NCBI GenBank assembly: GCA_024636355.1 | Contig: JAGXHH010000151.1 | Location: 1-18,792 of the forward strand | From: Desulfobacteraceae bacterium | GTDB taxonomy: Bacteria > Desulfobacterota > Desulfobacteria > Desulfobacterales > Desulfosalsimonadaceae | DNA length: 18,792 nt | Direction: 5' to 3' | Shown here: positions 6,332 to 13,193 of the stretch, one piece after another | Numbering within the stretch: position 1 is the stretch's first letter | Layout: the number at the start of each line of letters is the position of its first letter | The notes under the pieces: model-generated | What the model saw: only the letters and a program-made list of their open reading frames with translations | Told to the model about the DNA's origin: nothing | Database searches by the model: none | Program-made: the position numbers and the translations under genes

Positions 6332-8563
6332 ATGTCTGAAAGAACCGCCTACCGTGTCTGCCCGCTTTGCGAAGCCGGGTGCGGGCTGGAAATCGCCGTT
6401 TCGGAAAACGGGGTCGAAAAGATTCGGGGCAACCGGCAGCACCCTATGAGCAAAGGATTCTGTTGCCCTAAGGGAATCGCACTCAAGCAGCTCCACGAAG
6501 ATCCGGACCGGCTCAGGCCCCCGATGATTCGGGAAAACGGACAATTCCGGGCAGCCTCCTGGGATGAGGCGTTGTCGCTGGTTGAGCGGAAACTTGCGGA
6601 TATCCGGCAAACCCATGGAAACGATGCGGTCGCCGTTTACCTGGGCAACCCGAATACCCATACCATGGCCGGCGGCCTCTTTATCCGGCCGCTGATCAAG
6701 GCACTGAGAACGAAGAATTTCTACACGGCCAGCACCGTGGACCAGATGCCCAAAATGGCCGCCTGCGGACTTCTCTACGGCAGCCCCATGCGGATTCCGA
6801 TCCCGGATATCGATCACACGGACCTCTTCGTCGTGTTCGGCGCCAACCCGTTTGTCTCCAACGGCAGCCTGATGACCGCCCCCGATATGCCCGGCCGCAT
6901 CCGGGCGCTGCAGGAGCGGGGCGGCAAAATGATCGTGATCGATCCGCTCCGGACCCGCACCGCCCAGGCCGCCGACCGACACCTGTTCATCCGGCCGGGC
7001 ACCGATGTTTACATGCTGCTGGCCATGGTCAACCGGCTGTTTGCCGAAGGGTTGGTCAATACCGGACACCTGGAGACGTTCATCGATGATGTACAAGCCC
7101 TGCGGGAAACTGTAGCGCCGTTTACGCCCGAGGCGGCGGCCCGCATGTGCGGCATTGAAGCCGATGCAATCGTGCAGCTGACCCGGGAAATTGCCGCTGC
7201 GAAAAAATGCGCCGTTTACGGCAGAATGGGAACCAGCACGGTCCGGTACGGTACGGTCAGTTCCTGGCTGGTCGAGGTCATCAATATCCTGACCGGGAAT
7301 CTCGACCGGCAGGGGGGAACCGGTTTCTGCCGGCCGGCCCATGTCCCGGACGGAAGTATTCCGAAAGGATACTCGGTCGGCAGATGGCGCTCGCGCGTAT
7401 CGCAGGCGGCCGAGGTCAGCGGCGAGCTGCCGGTAGCCGTTTTGTCGGAAGAAATGGAAACCCCGGGCAAAGGGCAGATCCGGGCCCTGCTGACGGTGGC
7501 CGGAAATCCCGTCCTGGCAATTCCTGAAAGCGACCGCCTCGATGCGGCGCTGGCCGGTCTCGATTTCATGATATCGGTCGACTACTACATCAACGAGACG
7601 ACCCGGCAGGCGGATGTGATCCTGCCGCCGGCATCCATCCTGTGCCACGGACATTATGACTTTTTCTTCCACGCACTTGCCGTGCGCAATTTTGCCTGTT
7701 ATTCCCCGCCGGTGTTTGAAAAGGGAGCCGATGAAAAGGACAAGTGGGAAATTATGGCCAACCTGGCCCTGATCGCGGCCGGTAAAGGAAGCGACGCGTC
7801 TCCGGAAAGGCTGGAGGAAAAGATGCTCGACGATCTGGCCGCAGGTGTGATCAAGGCCATGGGCGGCGAAGAGAAATCCGGGGTGAAAAAAGAAATGCTG
7901 ATCGCGCCACTTTCCGGAAATAAGGGACCGGAACGGCTTCTTGATTTTCTGCTGCGGATCGGACCCTATGGGGACGGTTTCGGAATGAAGCCCGACGGCA
8001 TTAATTTTAAAACACTTACGAAAAACCCCCACGGCATCGATTTCGGGCCGTTAAAGCCGATGATCAAGCATGCGCTTGCCAACCCGGACGGTAAAATTCA
8101 CCTGTTTCCTGAAGACATGACGCCTGATCTTGAAGAACTCCGCCAGGCAATCGAAGGCACAGGTGGAGAACCCGGCCGCTACCTGCTTATCGGGCGGCGT
8201 CACCTGCGAACGAACAACTCGTGGATGCACAACATCGAAGCCCTGTCGGCAAACAATCCCTGCACCCTGTTGATGCATCCCGATGATGCCGGACGGCTGG
8301 AATTGGAAAACGGCGATTCGGCACAGATCACGTCGGATGTCGCCACCATTGCGGCGCCGGTGGAAATCACCGATGCGATCATGCCCGGCGTGGTCAGCCT
8401 GCCCCACGGGTGGGGACATGACAAGGATGGGATTCAATTGTCGGTGGCCGGAAAGAATTCCGGGGTCAACACGAACCGGCTCACTCCGGCCGTAACGGAA
8501 CGGATAGCGGGAACGGCCGTTTTAAACGGTATCCCGGTGACGGTCGCTTCGGCGGCGGAATAA
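6332..8563 (+). CDS. molybdopterin (bis-MGD) oxidoreductase, catalytic subunit
   Basis: A 743-residue enzyme of the DMSO-reductase superfamily. The N-terminus carries a [4Fe-4S] motif C10-x2-C13-x3-C17-x27-C45 followed by PKG. The molybdopterin body follows (GNPNTH at 105-110; GANPFVSNGS; VIDPLRTRTAQAADRHLFIRPGTD). The C-terminal molydopterin-binding domain is visible as LIGRRHLRTNNSW...PDDAGRLELENGD...LPHGWGHD. The site corresponding to the Mo/W-ligating Cys/Sec of formate dehydrogenases reads STVDQMPK, so D137 (or S134) is the candidate ligand; this alignment is mine. There is no twin-arginine signal, so it should be cytoplasmic, and no FeS or membrane-anchor subunit is encoded beside it. 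The start follows AGGA at 6321-6324. Substrate is unknown; I would not name it formate dehydrogenase or thiosulfate reductase. Confidence 0.9.
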   Translation: MSERTAYRVCPLCEAGCGLEIAVSENGVEKIRGNRQHPMSKGFCCPKGIALKQLHEDPDRLRPPMIRENGQFRAASWDEALSLVERKLADIRQTHGNDAVAVYLGNPNTHTMAGGLFIRPLIKALRTKNFYTASTVDQMPKMAACGLLYGSPMRIPIPDIDHTDLFVVFGANPFVSNGSLMTAPDMPGRIRALQERGGKMIVIDPLRTRTAQAADRHLFIRPGTDVYMLLAMVNRLFAEGLVNTGHLETFIDDVQALRETVAPFTPEAAARMCGIEADAIVQLTREIAAAKKCAVYGRMGTSTVRYGTVSSWLVEVINILTGNLDRQGGTGFCRPAHVPDGSIPKGYSVGRWRSRVSQAAEVSGELPVAVLSEEMETPGKGQIRALLTVAGNPVLAIPESDRLDAALAGLDFMISVDYYINETTRQADVILPPASILCHGHYDFFFHALAVRNFACYSPPVFEKGADEKDKWEIMANLALIAAGKGSDASPERLEEKMLDDLAAGVIKAMGGEEKSGVKKEMLIAPLSGNKGPERLLDFLLRIGPYGDGFGMKPDGINFKTLTKNPHGIDFGPLKPMIKHALANPDGKIHLFPEDMTPDLEELRQAIEGTGGEPGRYLLIGRRHLRTNNSWMHNIEALSANNPCTLLMHPDDAGRLELENGDSAQITSDVATIAAPVEITDAIMPGVVSLPHGWGHDKDGIQLSVAGKNSGVNTNRLTPAVTERIAGTAVLNGIPVTVASAAE

Positions 8564-8576
8564 CTCTTAAACTTTA

Positions 8577-8600
8577 ATTCGGTTATCCGGTTGTTCCAGT
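8577..8600 (+). repeat. relic of the GGTTATCCGG element end
   Basis: GGTTATCCGGTTGTTCCAGT (8581-8600) nearly repeats the left terminal inverted repeat of the element at 12635-12796, which has CGC in place of GT before TCCAGT. The rest of that element is absent; a heptamer array follows at once. Confidence 0.65.
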
Positions 8601-8601
8601 A

Positions 8602-8693
8602 ATTCACTATTCACCATTGACAATTCACCATTCACAATTTGCTTTTGATTTAGTATCCAAATCAATTGTGAATTGTGAATAGCTAATTGTGAA
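8602..8693. repeat. inverted heptamer arrays, ATTCACC / TTGTGAA type
   Basis: Five 7-nt units (ATTCACT, ATTCACC, ATTGACA, ATTCACC, ATTCACA) fill 8602-8636. Four units of the complementary type (TTGTGAA, TTGTGAA, TAGCTAA, TTGTGAA) fill 8666-8693. The two halves can pair into a long AT-rich hairpin. The tract ends a few bases before the amidase remnant begins. Confidence 0.85.
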
Positions 8694-8701
8694 TTTAGAA
8701 A

Positions 8702-9247
8702 AGCGAGATTGCCGCAGATATCGCGGCGCTGTCCGTTCTGGGGCGAAAAGCCGTTGCTGCCGATGTGGAAGCGCAGACCTGGACCGTCGGCCTGCTCGGC
8801 CGGACAAGTTCCGCCGGGGATTTTGTGAACGCCATGCGGCAGTGGGATCGGGCGGCACGGATCATGGGCGGTTTTCATAAAAAATATGATCTGTACCTCA
8901 CGCCGACCCTTGCCGAGCCCCCGGTAAAAATCGGGGCGACCCAACTCAAGCCTGCCGAAAAAATCGCTGTAAACATCATTAACCGGCTCGGCCTGGGCAA
9001 ACTGCTGCACCTTTCCGGACTCCCGGAAAAGATCGCGACCGAAGGCTTATCCTTTGCGCCGTTTACCCAACTGGCCAACCTGACCGGCCAGCCCGCCATG
9101 TCGGTGCCCCTTTACTGGAGCGAAGACGGGCTACCCTGCGGCGTCCAGTTCACTGCTCCCATTGGTGATGAAACGTCGCTTTTCCGCTTGGCCGGGCAAC
9201 TCGAACAGGAACGCCCCTGGTTTGACAAGCGCCCGCCGGTTTTATGA
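8702..9247 (+). pseudogene. 5'-truncated amidase (amidase-signature family) remnant
   Basis: An open frame of about 181 residues, bounded upstream by an in-frame TAG at 8696, matches only the C-terminal third of amidase-signature enzymes. It reads SVLGRKAVAADVEAQTW, then AGDFVNAMRQWDRAARIM, KKYDLYLTPTLAEPPVKIG, and FAPFTQLANLTGQPAMSVPL, the usual late motifs. Family members are near 450-500 residues, and the Ser-cisSer-Lys catalytic core lies in the missing N-terminal part, so the product would be inactive. Homology-like sequence begins directly after the ATTCAC/GTGAA repeat tract. The only later start is GTG at 8765, which lacks an RBS. The frame is otherwise intact to its stop, which suggests a recent loss. 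An in-frame fragment kept for another role cannot be excluded. Confidence 0.8.
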
Positions 9248-9668
9248 AATAATCTCTTGCAAATTTCCGGATAGGAAGGTAAAAGCAAAAGTTCATCAAA
9301 AAATCGCATCGGCCTTGCAGATCCTGTTGACAATGGATATGTTGCAGAACATCAAGAGGTCGCGGCAATTTGCAGGTTTAATCCGTGGATTATCAAAGGA
9401 TCAAACCTGCATGATTATTTGCAAGCGTTAAAGAAGCTTAAAGACCCGCAACGTAAAATTAAACAGGAACCCCGGTCGATACATTCCCCAGTGACGGCAA
9501 TCCCGCCCGCGTTTGACTTCTCGAGTTGACGGCCCGCAAGAAGCTGGAAAAACAGATATCGTAATGCCTGACAGTGTGAGGCATTCTTACCGGACGCATT
9601 CGCCGGCCGGACGCAAAAAACGTTTGTCCGAACCGTATCCCTATTAAAAAGTGAAAGAAGAAATCTTA
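9248..9668 (+). other. gap before the RNA helicase: structured leader, no clear gene
   Basis: This 421-nt gap has no recognisable gene. It holds a 13-bp stem-loop with one mismatch (9372-9384 with 9398-9410), a second 7-bp stem-loop (AATGCCT 9563-9569 with AGGCATT 9579-9585), and a direct repeat CGGACGCA (9591 and 9608). A start-less open frame at 9284-9526 has protein-like composition (for example VAAICRFNPWIIKGSNLHDY), but I do not recognise it; it may be a remnant. DeaD/CsdA helicase genes often have long regulated leaders, so part of this region may be the 5' UTR. Confidence 0.5.
9372..9410 (+). terminator. stem-loop between amidase remnant and helicase
   Basis: GCAGGTTTAATCC (9372-9384) pairs with GGATCAAACCTGC (9398-9410) with one A-C mismatch and a 13-nt loop. 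There is no T run after it, so it may be a leader structure instead of a terminator. Confidence 0.4.
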
Positions 9669-11834
9669 ATGTCCACAAACGAAAAAGATCCTGTCGCATT
9701 TAGCGATTTCAATCTGCTGCCGCAATTGCTCGAAGCCCTGAATATCGCGGGGTATGAGGTGCCGACACCAATCCAGGAAAAAACGATCCCGAGCGTAATG
9801 TCCGGGGTTGATGTGATCGGGCAGGCGCAGACCGGAACGGGCAAAACCGCCGCCTTTGCGCTGCCGATACTTTCCCGGATCGATCTCGGCCGGCCCGTTC
9901 CCCAGGCGCTGATCCTGACCCCGACGCGGGAACTGGCCATCCAGGTATCGGAGGCCTTTCACCGCTACGCCTCCCGCCTCCGTGACTTCCGGGTGCTGCC
10001 GATTTACGGTGGCCAGGATTACAGCGGACAGCTCAAACGGCTGAAGCGGGGAGTGCATGTCGTGGTCGGCACCCCCGGACGGGTGATGGATCACATGCGC
10101 CGCGGTTCGCTGAACCTTGACGCCGTCAGTACCCTGGTGCTCGACGAGGCCGATGAGATGCTGCGCATGGGCTTTATCGACGATGTGGAATGGGTCCTTG
10201 ACCAGACGCCGGCCGGCCGGCAGATCGCCCTGTTTTCAGCCACCATGCCCGCCCCCATCCGGAAAATCGCCGGCAAGTACATGCGAAACCCGGAACAGAT
10301 CACAATTAAAGCCAGTACCATGACGGTGGCAACGACCCGGCAGCGGTTCCGGGTCGTCGGCGAGCATCACAAGCTCGATGCCCTGACCCGTATCCTGGAG
10401 GTTGAACCGTTTGAGGGGGTGCTCATTTTCGTGCGCACCAAAACCGCCACCCTGGAGCTTTCGGAAAAACTCGAAGCCCGAGGTTACCCGTGTGCGGCGT
10501 TGAATGGGGATATCGCCCAAAACCGGCGCGAGCAGATCATTGCCCAGTTGAAAGACGGGCGGGTCGATATCGTGGTGGCCACCGATGTGGCGGCCCGGGG
10601 GCTCGATGTCGATCGGATCAGTCATGTGATCAATTACGATGTCCCTTATGATACCGAAGCCTACATCCATCGGATCGGGCGCACGGGACGCGCCGGGCGC
10701 AGCGGTGAGGCGCTTCTTTTCGTCACGCCGCGGGAACGGCGGATGCTGGCGGCCATCGAAAAGGCCACCCGGCAGAAGATCGACGAGCTGGAACTGCCCA
10801 CGAGTGAAAAGATCAATGACACCCGGATCTCCCGGTTCAAACAGCAGATCACCGACACGCTGGCCAGAAACGATCTGGACTTTTTTGTGGATATGATGGA
10901 CGGGTACCGGCAGGAGCATGATGTGCCGGCAATAAATATCGCCGCGGCACTGGCCCGGATCGTTCAGGGCGACAGCCCCATGCTGATGCCCCCTGAAGTG
11001 AAAAGCAAACCGGATGCCGTACGATCGGCAAGAGACAGAAAACCGGCTTTTCCCGAGAAGTCTTTCCAGAAAGACAGGCCGGCAGCCCCGGCGGCAAAAC
11101 GGCAGGGGCGGGCGGGAGATGCCGGTCTGCAGCAATACCGGATCGAAGTCGGTCTCCAGCATGGCGTCAAGCCGGGCAACATCGTCGGCGCTATCGCCAA
11201 TGAGGCGGGACTCGATGCAGCGGATATCGGCAAGATCTCAATCGAAAACGAGTTTTCCACGGTCGACCTGCCCGGAGGAATGCCTTCGGAAATTTTCCAG
11301 CATCTGAAAACCGTCTGGGTGTCCGGCCAGCAGCTCAATATTTCAAAAACGGGGGAGTCGGCGGAAACGGCCGGAGCACGGGCAAAGGCAAGAGTTGAAA
11401 GCGGATGGAAACCCAGAGGAGCCGGCGGATCGGACAAACCGAGAGCCGCGTCCGAACGGGCAAATCCAAGGGCGGAAGGCGGATGGAAATCCAGAGGGGC
11501 CGGCGGATCGGCAAAGCCGAGAGCCGCTAAAGACGGATGGTCAAAACCGAGTGCAGCTAAAGACGGATGGTCAAAGCCGAAAGCAGCTAAAGACGGATGG
11601 TCAAAGCCGAGAGCCGCTAAAGACGGCTGGGAAAAACCGAGTGCAGCTAAAGAAGGATGGGCAAAGCCGAAAGCGGCCACCGAAGGATGGGCTAAGCCGA
11701 AAGCGGCTAAAGACGGTTGGTCAAAACCGAAAGCAGCTACCGACGGGCAGGCAAAATTGCACCGGACGGACCGGACCGACCGCAAAGGAAAAAAATCGCG
11801 GGATGCGCGCCGTCAAAGAAGACAGGGCAATTAA
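9669..11834 (+). CDS. deaD: DEAD-box ATP-dependent RNA helicase, DeaD/CsdA type, with C-terminal repeats
   Basis: A 721-residue cytoplasmic RNA helicase, likely for cold adaptation, ribosome assembly or mRNA decay. Motifs: Q-motif PTPIQ (32-36); Walker A AQTGTGKT (53-60); PTREL (85-89); GG at 114-115; TPGR (135-138); DEAD (159-162); SAT (190-192); VATDVAARGLD; and HRIGRTGRAGR (334-344). A DbpA/CsdA-type RNA-binding domain (RRM-like) spans about 487-558 (YRIEVGLQHGVKPGNIVGAI). The tail has degenerate GWKPRGAGGS repeats, then eight 10-residue repeats KPxAAKDGWS (616-695), then a basic end (RTDRKGKKSRDARRQRRQ), which should bind RNA non-specifically. The ATG at 9669 follows a purine-rich GAAAGAAGAAA; the in-frame GTG at 9651 lacks an RBS. 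A strong terminator follows. Confidence 0.95.
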   Translation: MSTNEKDPVAFSDFNLLPQLLEALNIAGYEVPTPIQEKTIPSVMSGVDVIGQAQTGTGKTAAFALPILSRIDLGRPVPQALILTPTRELAIQVSEAFHRYASRLRDFRVLPIYGGQDYSGQLKRLKRGVHVVVGTPGRVMDHMRRGSLNLDAVSTLVLDEADEMLRMGFIDDVEWVLDQTPAGRQIALFSATMPAPIRKIAGKYMRNPEQITIKASTMTVATTRQRFRVVGEHHKLDALTRILEVEPFEGVLIFVRTKTATLELSEKLEARGYPCAALNGDIAQNRREQIIAQLKDGRVDIVVATDVAARGLDVDRISHVINYDVPYDTEAYIHRIGRTGRAGRSGEALLFVTPRERRMLAAIEKATRQKIDELELPTSEKINDTRISRFKQQITDTLARNDLDFFVDMMDGYRQEHDVPAINIAAALARIVQGDSPMLMPPEVKSKPDAVRSARDRKPAFPEKSFQKDRPAAPAAKRQGRAGDAGLQQYRIEVGLQHGVKPGNIVGAIANEAGLDAADIGKISIENEFSTVDLPGGMPSEIFQHLKTVWVSGQQLNISKTGESAETAGARAKARVESGWKPRGAGGSDKPRAASERANPRAEGGWKSRGAGGSAKPRAAKDGWSKPSAAKDGWSKPKAAKDGWSKPRAAKDGWEKPSAAKEGWAKPKAATEGWAKPKAAKDGWSKPKAATDGQAKLHRTDRTDRKGKKSRDARRQRRQGN
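11514..11753 (+). repeat. eight 30-bp tandem repeats inside deaD
   Basis: Eight direct 30-nt units, each encoding KP[RSK]AA[KT][DE]G[WQ][SEA], follow without interruption. Units differ mostly by single bases, and copy number is likely to vary between strains because unit length keeps the frame. Confidence 0.93.
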
Positions 11835-11857
11835 CCTGTTTTCAGCTTAAATTTCAC

Positions 11858-11905
11858 GGGCCGGGCCGGTGCGAAGAGCAGCACCGCCCGGCCCTTTTTT
11901 TTTTT
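11858..11905 (+). terminator. intrinsic terminator after deaD
   Basis: A GC-rich stem GGGCCGGGC-C-GGTGC (11858-11872) pairs with GCACCGCCCGGCCC (11881-11894), leaving one bulged C and an 8-nt loop. Eleven T residues follow (11895-11905). It begins 24 nt after the deaD stop. Confidence 0.93.
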
Positions 11906-12043
11906 AAAGTTTATTCCCCCCCCGGCTCCCTTTTCCAAAAGTGGTGACTGGCAAAATCCCTGATCATTTCAAATGCAGATTGATTTTTATGCGGAATGGC
12001 TTTAGTCTTATTGCATTCTAAACTCCTGCAATAAGGAAGGCTT

Positions 12044-12610
12044 ATGGACATCGAACAAAGAAAAGTGGCCATCGTGACCTCCCTGGGCAAACGGTATTCA
12101 GGGATGATCGATGTTCCCAGTGCCGCATTCCGGACGACCGACCTGTTCAACAGCGCAAACGTCTTCTGGCGGAACCCGAACGAGAAATGCTACAACAATG
12201 CCATCCTCATGCAGGATGCGAAACTTTACGTCGAGGATGCCGCTGTTTTCAAAAAATTCGATAAAATCCAGATCAAACTGTCCGAGATCTATTATTTTTA
12301 TGACGACCTGGAAAGCATCGGAAATGAGGGGGAGAAGAAACGGGCCGACTCAATGGTCAAGCAGTCCCAGGAAGGAGCCAAAACGGTCCAGATCGTCACC
12401 CGGGACGTTTCCAATTCATTTTATTTCATAACCGGGACGTTTTACGGCCTGTTCAGAAAAAAATCGAACGATAAATTCATTCCGCTCTCCCAGGCGCAAA
12501 TCGTGGAAATCTACAAGAGGCAGGATAAGTGGGCTAAAAAAGAGATTGCGCTTCCTCACAGTTTTATCGGCGTCAGCAACGAGCACATCGAATCGGTGAC
12601 CTTCACTTGA
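12044..12610 (+). CDS. uncharacterised 188-residue protein, possibly LSm/SH3-like N-terminus
   Basis: I do not recognise this gene with confidence. The start is well supported by AAGGAAGG (12033-12040) 3 nt upstream of ATG. The protein is soluble, with no signal peptide or membrane segment. The first ~75 residues (KVAIVTSLGKRYSGMIDVPS, then FRTTDLFNSANVFW, then a second beta-rich part) resemble small beta-barrel proteins of the DUF6812/LSm-like kind that start with a strand pair and a DLLN-like turn. This is a faint impression only. A hydrophilic helix follows (EGEKKRADSMVKQSQEGAK), then FYFITGTFYGLFRKKSND and a C-terminal IEIYKRQ-type helix. It stands alone between two terminators, so it is probably a single-gene transcript. 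Confidence 0.75.
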   Translation: MDIEQRKVAIVTSLGKRYSGMIDVPSAAFRTTDLFNSANVFWRNPNEKCYNNAILMQDAKLYVEDAAVFKKFDKIQIKLSEIYYFYDDLESIGNEGEKKRADSMVKQSQEGAKTVQIVTRDVSNSFYFITGTFYGLFRKKSNDKFIPLSQAQIVEIYKRQDKWAKKEIALPHSFIGVSNEHIESVTFT

Positions 12611-12634
12611 TGCGATAGTAATCGAATAACCAAA

Positions 12635-12796
12635 TCTGGTTATCCGGTTCGCTCCAGTGATGGGCAATGCTAACTTTTTGGTGCCAAAGAGATCGAATAT
12701 CCTCTCGCAGAGGGCGCTGGGAGCGCAGAGGAACTCTCCGCGTCCTCAGCGGCTCTGCGAGAGAAATCATTAACTGGAGTTTTCCGGATAACCAGA
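12635..12796. repeat. MITE-like element with 24-bp terminal inverted repeats
   Basis: Left end TCTGGTTATCCGG-TT-CGCTCCAGT (12635-12658) and right end ACTGGAG-TTTTCCGGATAACCAGA (12773-12796) are imperfect inverted repeats. Inside lies a second palindrome of about 30-nt arms (12702-12763) starting CTCTCGCAGAG and ending CTCTGCGAGAG. The element encodes nothing. It lies between the stop codon of the 188-residue protein and the shared terminator. Confidence 0.82.
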
Positions 12797-12809
12797 TAAC
12801 CAAAAAAAA

Positions 12810-12854
12810 GGCCGCTGAAATTCCGTTTCCGGAATTTCAGCGGCCTTTTTTTTT
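12810..12854. terminator. bidirectional intrinsic terminator
   Basis: A perfect 16-bp stem (12810-12825 with 12830-12845) with a 4-nt loop is preceded by eight A (12802-12809) and followed by nine T (12846-12854). It can end transcripts from both sides: the + strand gene at 12044 and the - strand operon that finishes at 12876. Confidence 0.95.
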
Positions 12855-12875
12855 CAGTGGTCTCCTTGGGAAGGA

Positions 12876-13190
12876 TCAGTCCGCGCTGCCCGGCGCCAGG
12901 CCGAGATGGTCGCGCATGTGGCGTTCCGCCTCGAAAAACTCATCGACCTCCGTGTAATAGTAGGCGTTGGCTTCGATATTGTGTTCCTCGATAAAATCCG
13001 CCATCGGCTTCAGGGTTTCTGTTTCAAGCCCCATCGGTCCGAGAACGAGCAGGAAAAAGAACGTTGCCAGAATGCAGGCTACCAGGATTGCCCAGCGCTT
13101 GAGCCGGGCAATCCCTCCGGAGCCGGACCCGCTGGAAACGGGCCCGGCGCAGCGATTTGTTTCCATTATATATGCCGTCGACGTATTCAT
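12876..13190 (-). CDS. small single-pass membrane protein downstream of YeiH-type transporter
   Basis: A 104-residue protein of unknown function. It has a Ser/Gly-rich N-terminal segment (residues 14-27), one hydrophobic helix at about 33-53 (WAILVACILATFFFLLVLGPMGL), then a charged tail rich in Asp, Glu and His (MADFIEEHNIEANAYYYTEVDEFFEAERHMRDHLG) that looks helical. Its start lies 3 nt after the stop of the transporter gene, so the two are almost certainly co-transcribed and translationally coupled. No clear Shine-Dalgarno is visible for ATG 13190 or for a second ATG eight codons later, which also points to coupling. A role as accessory subunit of the transporter is an inference from position only. 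Confidence 0.7.
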   Translation of the reverse strand: MNTSTAYIMETNRCAGPVSSGSGSGGIARLKRWAILVACILATFFFLLVLGPMGLETETLKPMADFIEEHNIEANAYYYTEVDEFFEAERHMRDHLGLAPGSAD

Positions 13191-13193
13191 ATG

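Noticed and set aside
6200..8032. 610-codon open frame on the - strand opposite the oxidoreductase
   Set aside because: Antisense shadow in GC-rich coding DNA. The + strand frame has the FeS and molybdopterin motifs.
10964..11785. 273-codon minus-strand frame with regular HPSLAALGF repeats
   Set aside because: The periodicity is only the complement of the 30-bp repeats inside deaD; there is no start signal or independent support.
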